27,653 nt of DNA from the NCBI RefSeq assembly GCF_037381185.1, contig NZ_JARRQY010000042.1:1-27653 (forward strand), written 5' to 3'. The translations under genes and the position numbers were made by a program. Shown here one piece after another: positions 15,615-23,562 of this stretch. The stretch comes from Acidihalobacter_A sp037381185 (lineage in GTDB: Bacteria; Pseudomonadota; Gammaproteobacteria; DSM-5130; Acidihalobacteraceae). Under the pieces are notes generated by a model. It was given only the letters and a program-made list of their open reading frames with translations, had not been told where the DNA came from and did not search any database. Within the stretch, counting starts at the first letter, position 1. Every line of letters begins with the position of its first letter.

Positions 15615-16417
15615 ACGCGCCGCGTGGCGACATCCTGCGTACCATCCTCGCGCGCAAGGCCGAGGAGATCGACTCGCGCAGCGCCGTCACGCCGCTGGTC
15701 GAACTGCGCGCGCGGGCGGCGGATGCCGCGCCGGTGCGGCCATTCGCGGCGGCGCTGGAGACGACTATCGCGGCTGGCCGACCGGGGGTCATCGCGGAGG
15801 TCAAGCGGGCCTCACCGAGCAAAGGGTTGATCCGGCCCGATTTCGATCCGCCCGCGATCGCGTGCAGCTACGCCGCGGGTGGGGCGAGCTGCCTGTCGGT
15901 GCTGACCGATCGGGATTTCTTTCAGGGCTCGGAGGAATTTCTGGTGGCGGCGCGCGGATCCTGTGATCTGCCGGTGTTGCGCAAGGACTTCACCGTCGAT
16001 CCCTACCAGGTCTACGAGGCCCGTGCGATCGGTGCCGATTGCATTCTGCTGATCGTGGCGGCGCTCGACGATACGCGTCTGGCCGAGCTGCTGGGATTGG
16101 CGTATGAACTCGGTATGGACGCGCTGGTCGAAGTGCATGACGCCGCCGAACTGCACCGTGCCCTGGCCTTGCCGGCGCGCCTGATCGGCATCAACAACCG
16201 CAACCTGCGCACGTTCGAGACGAGCCTGGAAACCACGCTGGGGTTGCTGGGGGAGACGCCGGCGGATCGCCGCGTGGTGACGGAGAGCGGCATTCACACT
16301 CCGCAGGACGTCGCCCGCCTGCGCAGCGCCGGCGTACAGGCGTTCCTGGTCGGCGAGGCGTTCATGCGTGCGCCGGAACCGGGCGTAGCGCTGCAGGCAT
16401 TGTTCCACACGGATTGA
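15611..16417 (+). CDS. trpC: Indole-3-glycerol-phosphate synthase
   Basis: A 268-aa TIM-barrel enzyme closing the indole ring in tryptophan synthesis. Family blocks are visible: AEVKRASPSKGLIR with the catalytic lysine, LSVLTDRDFFQGS, LRKDFTVDPYQVYEARAIGAD, LVEVHD, IGINNRNLRTFE and ESGIHTPQDV. It is monofunctional with no TrpF fusion. It starts with GTG at 15611, overlapping the trpD stop by four bases. No trpF, trpB or trpA gene is in the window, so the pathway is completed elsewhere. Confidence 0.96.
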   Translation: MNAPRGDILRTILARKAEEIDSRSAVTPLVELRARAADAAPVRPFAAALETTIAAGRPGVIAEVKRASPSKGLIRPDFDPPAIACSYAAGGASCLSVLTDRDFFQGSEEFLVAARGSCDLPVLRKDFTVDPYQVYEARAIGADCILLIVAALDDTRLAELLGLAYELGMDALVEVHDAAELHRALALPARLIGINNRNLRTFETSLETTLGLLGETPADRRVVTESGIHTPQDVARLRSAGVQAFLVGEAFMRAPEPGVALQALFHTD

Positions 16418-16428
16418 GGAATGCAGAA

Positions 16429-16857
16429 ATGAAGGCACGCGTCAAATGGCTGGATCACATGAGTTTCGTCGGGGAGTCCGAGAGCGGCCACTCGGTCGTC
16501 ATGGACGGCCCGCCAGACTTCGGCGGCCGTAATCTGGGCGTGCGGCCGATGGAAATGCTGCTGCTCGGTATGGGCGGCTGCACGTCGTTCGATGTGGTCA
16601 GCATCCTGCGGCGCGGCCGGCAGGATCTGGTCGATTGCGAGGCGGTCATCGAGGCCGAGCGTTCGGCCGAGCATCCCAAGGTGTTCACGCGTATTCACGT
16701 GCACTTCATCGTCAGCGGACATAATCTGGGCGAACAGCGGGTGGCCAAGGCCATCGAACTGTCTGCCGAGAAATACTGCTCGGCTTCCATCATGCTCGGC
16801 GCCACTGCTGAGATCACCCACGACTACGAGATCGTCGAATCCGGCGATAGCGAGTAG
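16429..16857 (+). CDS. OsmC/Ohr-family protein
   Basis: A 142-aa OsmC-superfamily protein, a class that includes thiol-dependent peroxidases of organic hydroperoxides. The two family cysteines are visible, one in MGGCTSFDVVS and the other in AEKYCSASIML, so a peroxidatic role is possible. The ATG at 16429 is preferred over a TTG at 16414 because GAGGAATGCAG lies between them as a ribosome-binding region. It follows trpC by 11 bases and is likely cotranscribed. Pseudomonads have the same OsmC-like gene between crp/vfr and speD, but here the Crp-family gene is absent. This YhfA-type subgroup has no firmly known substrate. Confidence 0.88.
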   Translation: MKARVKWLDHMSFVGESESGHSVVMDGPPDFGGRNLGVRPMEMLLLGMGGCTSFDVVSILRRGRQDLVDCEAVIEAERSAEHPKVFTRIHVHFIVSGHNLGEQRVAKAIELSAEKYCSASIMLGATAEITHDYEIVESGDSE

Positions 16858-16895
16858 CCGTTTCCCGGTTTCCTTCGTTTGGGAGGGCGTTCGAT

Positions 16896-17717
16896 TTGCC
16901 CAAGACTCGTTCGCGCAAGCTCAGGCTTCACGGTTTCAACAATCTGACCAAGAGCCTGAGCCTCAACATTTACGACATTTGCTACGCGCAGACCGAGGAG
17001 CACCGCGCCGAGTACATCGAGTATATCGACGAGGTGTACAACGCCAAGCGGCTCACGCAGATTCTGCACGAGGTGTCCGACCTCATCGGTGCCAACGTGT
17101 TGGCCGTGTCCAATCAGGACTACGAGCCGCAGGGCGCCAGCGTGGTGATGCTCATCTCCGAGGAGCCGGTGGTTTCGGAACGGATGAGCGCGAGCAGCTA
17201 CGGCGAGGCTCCCGGTCCGTTGCCGGAGACCGTGCTCGCACATCTCGACAAGAGTCATATCACCGTGCACACCTATCCGGAGAGCCATCCGGAGGGCGGC
17301 ATCAGTACTTTCCGCGCGGACATCGACGTGTCGACCTGCGGGCGTATTTCGCCGCTGCGCGCGCTGAATTACCTGATCCACAGTTTCGATTCCGACATCG
17401 TCACGCTGGACTATCGCGTGCGTGGCTTTACCCGCGACATCCGCGGCAAGAAGCACTTCATCGACCACAAGATCAACTCGATCCAGAACTTCATGGACAA
17501 GTCGACGCGCGAGCGCTACGAGATGATCGACGTCAACGTCTATGCCGAGCAGATGTTCCACACCAAGATGCTGCTCAGCGAGTTCGATCTGGACAACTAT
17601 CTGTTCGGGGCCGGACGCGAGTCCTATTCGGCGGCAGAACTGCAGCGCATCGAGCAGCGTCTGCGGCGGGAGATGACCGAGATCTTCTACGGCCGCAACG
17701 TGCCGAAGGTGCGCTAA
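16896..17717 (+). CDS. speD: S-adenosylmethionine decarboxylase proenzyme
   Basis: A 273-aa proenzyme of the E. coli SpeD type, making decarboxylated AdoMet for spermidine synthesis. It self-cleaves in the motif HLDKSHITVHTYPESHPEGG between K119 and S120, the serine becoming the pyruvoyl group. Strong matches to E. coli SpeD run the whole length (LHGFNNLTKSLS, NSIQNFMDKS, YGRNVPKV). The start is the rare TTG at 16896, with GGGAGGG at 16881-16887. No ATG gives a complete N-terminus, so TTG start may limit expression. No speE lies in the window. Confidence 0.95.
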   Translation: MPKTRSRKLRLHGFNNLTKSLSLNIYDICYAQTEEHRAEYIEYIDEVYNAKRLTQILHEVSDLIGANVLAVSNQDYEPQGASVVMLISEEPVVSERMSASSYGEAPGPLPETVLAHLDKSHITVHTYPESHPEGGISTFRADIDVSTCGRISPLRALNYLIHSFDSDIVTLDYRVRGFTRDIRGKKHFIDHKINSIQNFMDKSTRERYEMIDVNVYAEQMFHTKMLLSEFDLDNYLFGAGRESYSAAELQRIEQRLRREMTEIFYGRNVPKVR

Positions 17718-17791
17718 AGGCGGGCAATCGGCAGCGTGCCGCCGCTTTAACTCGTCAATTTGAACGATGGTCCGATTTGTACGGCGAGCGC

Positions 17792-18403
17792 CTATCGCTG
17801 CGCGAGGGCAAGTTTTATCCCCAGAGCGACGAAGGCGGCGGCGAAGGTTCTGTGCAGCCATGCCAGTACATGCGGGCGGGACAATATATGACGGCGCATG
17901 ATGGCGGCAAAGATGCCGTAACAGGTGAAAATTCCCAAGGTCATCGCCATGAAGATCAGGCTGAATTTGGTCATGTCGAGCACGGGATGCGGCGCTTTGG
18001 CGGCGATGAACTGCGGTAGGAAGGCGAGGAAGAAAATCGGGAGTTTCGGGTTGAGCAGATTGATCAGGACCGCGGAGAGGATGATCCGTGCGTTCGAGCA
18101 TTCGCCCCCGTTCGGTTCGAGTTCCGGCTCGCCTTTGCGTTTCAGCGCTCGCCACGCCATCCACAGTAGGTAGGCGGCTCCCAGATATTTGATCGTCTCG
18201 AAGGCGGCGGTACTCGCCTGCAGCAGCGCTGCAAGACCGGTGATTGCGGCGAGCATGTGCGGGAGTATGCCGAGCGTACAGCCGCTAGCCGCTGCGACGC
18301 TCGCCCGCCAGCCGCGCGACAACCCGGTGGCGACCGTGTAGAGCACGCCGGTGCCAGGTGCGGCGACGACGATCAGCGAGGTGAGCAGGAACTCGACGCT
18401 CAT
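17792..18403 (-). CDS. LysE/RhtB-family exporter
   Basis: A 203-aa inner-membrane amino-acid exporter of the LysE/RhtB family, with about six hydrophobic segments. Diagnostic parts are the N-terminal SVEFLLTSLIVVAAPGTGVLYT, GLSRGWRASVAAASGCTLG, KYLGAAYLLWMAWRALKRK and NLLNPKLPIFFLAFLPQF. The frame is open much further upstream, but the ATG at 18403 begins the family-like N-terminus and overlaps the stop of the upstream B3/4-domain gene (ATGA), showing coupling. It is convergent with speD; the 74-base gap shows no clear terminator. The transported compound is unknown. Confidence 0.9.
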   Translation of the reverse strand: MSVEFLLTSLIVVAAPGTGVLYTVATGLSRGWRASVAAASGCTLGILPHMLAAITGLAALLQASTAAFETIKYLGAAYLLWMAWRALKRKGEPELEPNGGECSNARIILSAVLINLLNPKLPIFFLAFLPQFIAAKAPHPVLDMTKFSLIFMAMTLGIFTCYGIFAAIMRRHILSRPHVLAWLHRTFAAAFVALGIKLALAQR

Positions 18404-19071
18404 TGCACCGCCACTTTGCGAACCACGGCGTTGGGCCAGAGTTCCGACAGCGTCGTTTGCAGCGCTTCTCCCAGTGAGGCCACATCGGCGGCGGCCGTCG
18501 CGTGCAGGGCTTCGGCCACGATCAGGGCGCGCGTGGTATCCAGGCGGATGGTGGAACGGCCGCTCTGGCGGTTGGTCCAGCGCCGCGCATGAGCCTGTCC
18601 GGCCGCATCGGCGAAGATGATTTCTCCTGGCTCCGGGTATTCGATGTCGCCACGGAACGTCTCGTAGGTTTCGTCGCCCACAGCCGGGCGGACCTGAAGG
18701 TCGCCCACGATTCTGCCGAGATCGAATACGGCGATGGGGATGGCGCAAGCGAGCGAGAGCGCGTTGCATACGTCGATCAGCGGATGAAGCCCGGGCAACG
18801 CCTGTTCCTTGCGAAAGCGCCGCAGCAGGGCCTCGGCGGCGCAGCGGTACTGGGTGGGCTTCAATCCCATGCTCGAGAATGCGCGGCGCCAGGCCTGAAT
18901 CGACGCCAGATCGCTTTCCGTTCCGGAGGCCAGGCGTGCGGCGGCCTTTTCATGGAACTGCGCGACCGGAGCCGATACGTCGACCGTCGGCGTGACCCCC
19001 TCGAAGATGAATGCCGCGGATACGAGGCCGGGGAAACCCCGGCGCATGTGCGGAACATAGCTGAATTGCAC
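18400..19071 (-). CDS. B3/4 (tRNA-synthetase-like) domain protein
   Basis: A 223-aa protein related to the B3/4 domain of the phenylalanyl-tRNA synthetase beta chain, where that domain does editing and amino-acid recognition. Visible family text is QAWRRAFSSMGLKPTQYRCA, then ALLRRF and LPGLHPLIDVCNALSLACAIPIAVFDL, and a later EYPEPGEIIFAD. It starts with GTG, preceded on the minus strand by GAGGTG. It lies 51 bases after the AraC gene and overlaps the LysE gene by four bases. The stand-alone family is of unknown function. The pairing with an amino-acid exporter suggests sensing or handling of a (possibly unusual) amino acid, which is inference. Confidence 0.85.
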   Translation of the reverse strand: MQFSYVPHMRRGFPGLVSAAFIFEGVTPTVDVSAPVAQFHEKAAARLASGTESDLASIQAWRRAFSSMGLKPTQYRCAAEALLRRFRKEQALPGLHPLIDVCNALSLACAIPIAVFDLGRIVGDLQVRPAVGDETYETFRGDIEYPEPGEIIFADAAGQAHARRWTNRQSGRSTIRLDTTRALIVAEALHATAAADVASLGEALQTTLSELWPNAVVRKVAVQ

Positions 19072-19122
19072 GCTGACACCTCGCTCTGGGAACAGGTGCC
19101 GTCGAGTGTCGTCCGGATGGAC

Positions 19123-19971
19123 CTACGAGGTCTTGTACGGAATTGCGCCTCGCCTGCGCCGCGCGGCGCAGGCCTGCGCATACGCGCCCGGAGCCAGGCC
19201 GAAGCTGCGCAGGAAGTGCCGCGTGAGATGGCTTTGATCGCAAAAGCCGCTGGTCGCGGCCGTCTCTGCGGCGCTCAGTCCACAGGTAAGGAGCCGGCGC
19301 GCCAGGTGCAGCCGACGCTGCATGAGGTAGGCATGTGGCGTCAGACCGGTGCCGCGCTTGAAACCTCGAAGGAGCTGGAAGCGGCTAAGCCCGGCCGCGT
19401 CTGCAAGCGTGGCGAGTGTTTGCGGCGCCGCGGGATCGTCGTCGATCATCTCGCGGACCAATGCGATGGCGCCGGGGATCGCCGCGGGTTCGCGAATGCG
19501 GCGTTCCGTCAGGCGACGCAGGAGCATAAGCAGCAACTCTTCCGTGTGCAGTGCGTCGCCATCGCTGTCCGGGGTGGCGGTCAGCGCGGGATAGAGTGCG
19601 CGAAAATCCTCCGCCAGCCGGGTGTCGTGTATGACGGGGTGCGTGAACTCGTAGCCCGCTTCGCCTGCTACGTCCAGGCCCTTGGCCGCTTCGGCGATCA
19701 GCGAGGGTTCGAAGTAGAGCATGCGCCAAGCGCGGCCGCCATGGCCGAGCGGCGCGCCGTCATGCACTTCACCGGGGTTGACGCTGATGAGGTCGCCGAC
19801 GTTCGCCTCGACCACGCCGCGGCCGCTGGCCGAGCGCTGAGCGCCGCGTTCGATCAAGCCGATACCGAATTGTTCGTGCGTGTGGCGGCCGAAGCGATGG
19901 GCGGTGTCGGCCTCGACCGCTTCGATACCCGCGAGTCCGCAACGCGTGATTCGGATAGGCTGCACAGGCAT
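19123..19971 (-). CDS. AraC-family regulator with N-terminal cupin
   Basis: A 282-aa transcriptional regulator. The N-terminal AraC-binding cupin domain contains the histidine-rich HRFGRHTHEQFGIGLIERG and VNPGEVHDG. The C-terminal half has two helix-turn-helix units, around TLADAAGLSRFQLLRGFKRGTGLTPHAYL and then SAAETAATSGFCDQSHLTRHFLRSFGLAPGAY. It is first in the operon with the B3/4-domain protein and LysE exporter, so the simplest reading is that it senses the compound exported by LysE and activates the operon. Its start is 27 bases from the stop of the upstream transglycosylase gene. Confidence 0.92.
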   Translation of the reverse strand: MPVQPIRITRCGLAGIEAVEADTAHRFGRHTHEQFGIGLIERGAQRSASGRGVVEANVGDLISVNPGEVHDGAPLGHGGRAWRMLYFEPSLIAEAAKGLDVAGEAGYEFTHPVIHDTRLAEDFRALYPALTATPDSDGDALHTEELLLMLLRRLTERRIREPAAIPGAIALVREMIDDDPAAPQTLATLADAAGLSRFQLLRGFKRGTGLTPHAYLMQRRLHLARRLLTCGLSAAETAATSGFCDQSHLTRHFLRSFGLAPGAYAQACAARRRRGAIPYKTS

Positions 19972-19998
19972 GTTGCCGGGGCGATGTCGCTTCCGGGC

Positions 19999-21999
19999 TT
20001 AGCCGGGCGGCGACTGGCTCACGGAGCCGAGCAGGTCGCTCAGACGCAGCGTCAGCTCGCGGTTCGCCGTCTGCGCCACCTGCTTGCTGCGCTGGGCGTA
20101 GACCACGCGGTTGAACAGTACCGCCTGTATGTAGCGCCGCGTTTCTCCGAACGGCAGCGTCGCCACCCAACGTGGGGTGTCCATGCGCAGCGACGAGTTT
20201 GCCAGCCATTGGCTGACGTTGGTGGGGCCGGCGTTGTAGGCGGCCACGGCGGCGACCACGTCGTTGGCAAAGCGGCCCATCAGATAGCTCAGATAGGCAC
20301 TGCCGGCACGGATGCTGACGCCCGGCTCGCTCAAGCGATGGCGGTCGCAAAGGTGTTTGCCGAGATCACTGTGCTTGCCGATCCAGCAGGCGGTGCGAGG
20401 CATCAGCTGCATGAGTCCGCAGGCGCCCGCGGACGAGCAGACGCTGGACTGGAAGGCGCTCTCCTGGCGCATGAGCGAGAGCACCAGGTCCGGCGAGAGA
20501 TTGTTGCTGCGCGCCGCCAGGCGCACGGCCGTCCAGTGCGCCAGCGGGAAGGTCAGGGCCGAGGCACCCCGCGCCGGCGATTGCGCGGCGGCGGTGTAGG
20601 CAGCGTAGGCCCATTGCTGGCGATGTGCGAGGCGAGCGGCCGCAAGGCGCTCCCTGGGTGTGAGCCGGCGAAGCAGCTCGCGCCATACTGCCCCGGCATC
20701 GGTGGTTTGACCGGCCTGGTGCAGGGCCAGGGCGATACGGGTCAGGTACATGCCGCCGACGCGTTTTTGCAGCGCCGGGTCCTTGGCTTGCGGCTGGGGC
20801 CCCTGCGCATAGGGGCGTTGTATGAGGTCGGCAGCGAGGAAGCCGTAGTAGCTGAATTCTCGGGCTAGCGGATCGGCCAGTCTGCGGGCCGCTGCGATCT
20901 TGCCGGTCTGCAGTAGGGCGCGGGCCTCCCAGTATCGCCACGCGTCCTTGTCGCGCTGATAGCGCGGCATGGCGCGGATCGCGGTGAGCAGGCCGGACCA
21001 GTTGCCCGTGCGCAACGCCGCCCTGGCGCGCCACTCACGGCTCGCCTGGCTGGCGGTAGCCGGAGGCAGTTCGTTGAGCCAGCGTTCTCCCTGCGGCAGC
21101 CCGTCGATGGCTGCGAATATCGCTATCGTGCGTGCTATGCGGCGACGCTGCGTGTCGCTCAGGTGTGTCTTCAGCCGTGCTTCGAGCCCGGCCCATAGGG
21201 CGTGGGCGTCGGCGGGCTGCTTGCGCCCCAGGCGGCGAAGTGCGGCGGTGATGACTTGCGCGGCGGCATCTCGGTCGCCCAGTTCGGGAAGCTCGACTCG
21301 CTGGAGTTCTGCAGGGGAGCCATAGACCCGGAGCCAGCGTCGGGCGACCGGTTGTTGGTCGGCTGGCAGCAGCGTGACCAGATAGCGGCCCAGCCGGGGA
21401 TTGCCGGCTTGCAGGGCGAGCAACAGGCGTGCCCGCACCAGATTGGCTGGAACATGTCCATTCCGGCGGAGCAGGTCGAAGGCCGGATCGCAGCTGCTGG
21501 GCTGTTCGTAACCGACCAGCCACAGGCGCCTGGCGAGTTCGGTGGCTTCCTTTCCGCGGCCCGTCGCCTTGAGTGCGGAGGTCCGCGCGCAGGCGACCAG
21601 CGTATCGTTGTAGGCTGGTGCGTCCGTGGCGAGAAACTGTTTCCACTCCTTGCGCCGGGCGAGTTCGAGCAGCCAGGCGCGATGCAGCTCGGCGGCGATC
21701 GGCAGATCGCGGTTGCGATGGAGGAAGTCGTCGATTTCCTTGGTTGACGCGCTTTTCAACGAGGTCTGGAGGTAGGCGAACTGCAGGTAGGGCTGCAGAA
21801 TATAGTCCTGCAAAGTGCCGGCGAGCGCCCGATAGCGACTCATGTCCCCGTTATTGAGCGCGCTGAGCGCATTCTGGAAACGCTCCGCAGCCTGCTGGGC
21901 CGGCGTAGAGGCCTGCGCTTGGGCCGACAGGACGCTCACGAGTACGAGCGTGGCGAGTCGCAGGCAGGCGCCGAAGCGCTGGAAAAGGGCTGCGCGCAT
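19999..21999 (-). CDS. slt: Soluble lytic murein transglycosylase
   Basis: A 666-aa periplasmic enzyme cleaving peptidoglycan glycan strands to 1,6-anhydro products. A signal peptide of about 30 residues ends SAQAQA/STP. A long alpha-helical superhelical (U- and L-type) region of about 450 residues precedes the lysozyme-like catalytic domain: SLMRQESAFQ with catalytic E513, GACGLMQLMP, and AAYNAGP near residues 587-593. Length and order match Slt70. The catalytic domain has four extra cysteines (VCSSAGAC, then CW and LCDRH), which could form disulfides and are not typical of E. coli Slt. Divergent from the deaminase operon. Confidence 0.95.
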   Translation of the reverse strand: MRAALFQRFGACLRLATLVLVSVLSAQAQASTPAQQAAERFQNALSALNNGDMSRYRALAGTLQDYILQPYLQFAYLQTSLKSASTKEIDDFLHRNRDLPIAAELHRAWLLELARRKEWKQFLATDAPAYNDTLVACARTSALKATGRGKEATELARRLWLVGYEQPSSCDPAFDLLRRNGHVPANLVRARLLLALQAGNPRLGRYLVTLLPADQQPVARRWLRVYGSPAELQRVELPELGDRDAAAQVITAALRRLGRKQPADAHALWAGLEARLKTHLSDTQRRRIARTIAIFAAIDGLPQGERWLNELPPATASQASREWRARAALRTGNWSGLLTAIRAMPRYQRDKDAWRYWEARALLQTGKIAAARRLADPLAREFSYYGFLAADLIQRPYAQGPQPQAKDPALQKRVGGMYLTRIALALHQAGQTTDAGAVWRELLRRLTPRERLAAARLAHRQQWAYAAYTAAAQSPARGASALTFPLAHWTAVRLAARSNNLSPDLVLSLMRQESAFQSSVCSSAGACGLMQLMPRTACWIGKHSDLGKHLCDRHRLSEPGVSIRAGSAYLSYLMGRFANDVVAAVAAYNAGPTNVSQWLANSSLRMDTPRWVATLPFGETRRYIQAVLFNRVVYAQRSKQVAQTANRELTLRLSDLLGSVSQSPPG

Positions 22000-22091
22000 T
22001 GCGATCAGGCGTTCCGTGGCGCGGGTCAGAGTATGAGGTTATTGTGAGAGCAGCGGGCGCCGATTGAAAGAGGAAGGCGTAGAAATTTGCC

Positions 22092-22107
22092 ATGCCGGAA
22101 ACGGCAT
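22092..22107 (+). other. GNRA-type hairpin in slt-deaminase gap
   Basis: ATGCCG (22092-22097) and CGGCAT (22102-22107) close a GAAA tetraloop in the 210-base divergent gap 22000-22209. It would fall in the 5' leader of the deaminase mRNA or near its promoter. Nothing else stands out in the gap. Confidence 0.35.
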
Positions 22108-22209
22108 TCGTAGAACCTTTCCCGAGATTTCGTGTGGCGGGCACTCGTGGTGCCGGCTCGTCGCATGCGCGGAATATTGAGAAAAGGCCATTTATTCGGA
22201 GTGGTGGAC

Positions 22210-23562
22210 ATGCGTTTGTGGATACGCAATCCCCTGGCGATCCTGGCCGAGGATGCCGAGGGCGGAGTGGTGGTGGACGGTACGCGGCTGGTCGAGTGCG
22301 TGCCTCTCGGTGGGGGCCCCTCGGCGGCGGTCGACGATGTCTTCGACGCCTCGGAACACGTCGTGCTGCCGGGGCTGGTCAATCTGCACCATCATTTTTT
22401 CCAGACCCTGACGCGGGCTTGTCCGCCGGCACTGGACAAGCCGCTGTTCCCCTGGCTGGAATCGCTGTATCCGGTGTGGGCCGGACTGCGGCCCGATGAT
22501 CTGGCGCTGGCGGCGCGCGTGGCGCTGGTCGAACTGCTGCGCTCGGGCTGTACGACGGTCAGCGACCATCACTATCTGTTTCCCGCCGGGCTCGAAGAGG
22601 CGATCGACATCGAGGCCGAGGCCGTGCGCGAGCTGGGCATGCGGGCGGTGCTGACGCGCGGTTCCATGAGTCTGTCGGTGGACGACGGTGGTTTGCCGCC
22701 GCGCAGTGTGGTGCAGACGGAGGAGGCGATCATGGCCGATAGCGAGCGTCTGCTCAGTCGCTATCACGAACGCGGCGAGGGCGCGATGCTCGGTATTGCG
22801 CTTGCGCCTTGTTCGCCGTTCTCGGTCACCGCCGAGCTGATGCGCGAGTCCGCCGCGCTGGCGCGTCGCGAGGGAGCGCTGTTGCACACCCATCTGGCGG
22901 AAACCGAGGACGAGACCGCCTGGTGTCTGGAGCACACTGGGCGGCGTCCCGTCGACTATCTCGAGGAACTGGGCTGGTTGGGCGAGGACGTCTGGGTGGC
23001 GCACGGAATTCATTTCGACGATGAGGAGATCGAACGCCTGGGCCGTGCCGGCGTAGGCGTCAGCCACTGCCCCAGCTCCAACATGGTGTTGGCCTCGGGC
23101 CACTGCCGCACGCTGGAACTGGAGGCCGCCGGCAGCCCGGTCGGGCTTGGCGTGGACGGATCGGCCTCCAACGATGCTTCCAACCTGATCGGGGAGGCGC
23201 GTCAGGCGCTGCTGCTGCAGAGGCTGCATTACGGCGCCGACCGCGTCGGCCATCGCGAGGCTTTGCGCTGGGCGACGCAGGGCGGCGCCTGCTGCCTCGG
23301 GCGCACCGACATCGGGCGCATCGCGCCCGGTCTGCAGGCCGATCTGGCCCTGTTCCGCCTGGACGAGCCGCGCTTCGCCGGTGCCGGCGATCCGCTCGCG
23401 GCACTGTTGTTGTGCGGTGCGCAGCAAGCCGATCGGGTGATGATCGCCGGAAGCTGGCGCCTGATCGATGGCGAGGTTCCCGGCCTGGACCTGCCGGCGC
23501 TGCTCGCCGCGCAAAAAACGGCTGCACGCGCCTTGCTCGCGCGGGCGGGGGCCGGCGCATGA
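22210..23562 (+). CDS. 8-oxoguanine deaminase
   Basis: A 450-aa zinc amidohydrolase very close in sequence pattern to the Pseudomonas 8-oxoguanine deaminase, which converts 8-oxoguanine to urate. The metal site is visible as HHH in LVNLHHHFFQTLTRA (H60, H62), then LHTHLAET, AHGIHFDDEEI and LGVDGSASNDASN with the catalytic aspartate. CSPFSV and HCPSSNM are further family blocks. The frame is open upstream to a GTG at 22132, but ATG 22210 with GGAGTGGTGG before it matches the family N-terminus. It overlaps the next deaminase gene by four bases. Hydroxyatrazine-type hydrolases are relatives, but the guanine-deaminase partner supports the purine role. Confidence 0.88.
   Translation: MRLWIRNPLAILAEDAEGGVVVDGTRLVECVPLGGGPSAAVDDVFDASEHVVLPGLVNLHHHFFQTLTRACPPALDKPLFPWLESLYPVWAGLRPDDLALAARVALVELLRSGCTTVSDHHYLFPAGLEEAIDIEAEAVRELGMRAVLTRGSMSLSVDDGGLPPRSVVQTEEAIMADSERLLSRYHERGEGAMLGIALAPCSPFSVTAELMRESAALARREGALLHTHLAETEDETAWCLEHTGRRPVDYLEELGWLGEDVWVAHGIHFDDEEIERLGRAGVGVSHCPSSNMVLASGHCRTLELEAAGSPVGLGVDGSASNDASNLIGEARQALLLQRLHYGADRVGHREALRWATQGGACCLGRTDIGRIAPGLQADLALFRLDEPRFAGAGDPLAALLLCGAQQADRVMIAGSWRLIDGEVPGLDLPALLAAQKTAARALLARAGAGA

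Noticed and set aside
18502..20868. A 788-residue plus-strand frame across the B3/4, AraC and slt genes
   Set aside because: Antisense to three well-supported genes and compositionally a shadow (Gly/Arg/Ala/Gln-rich).
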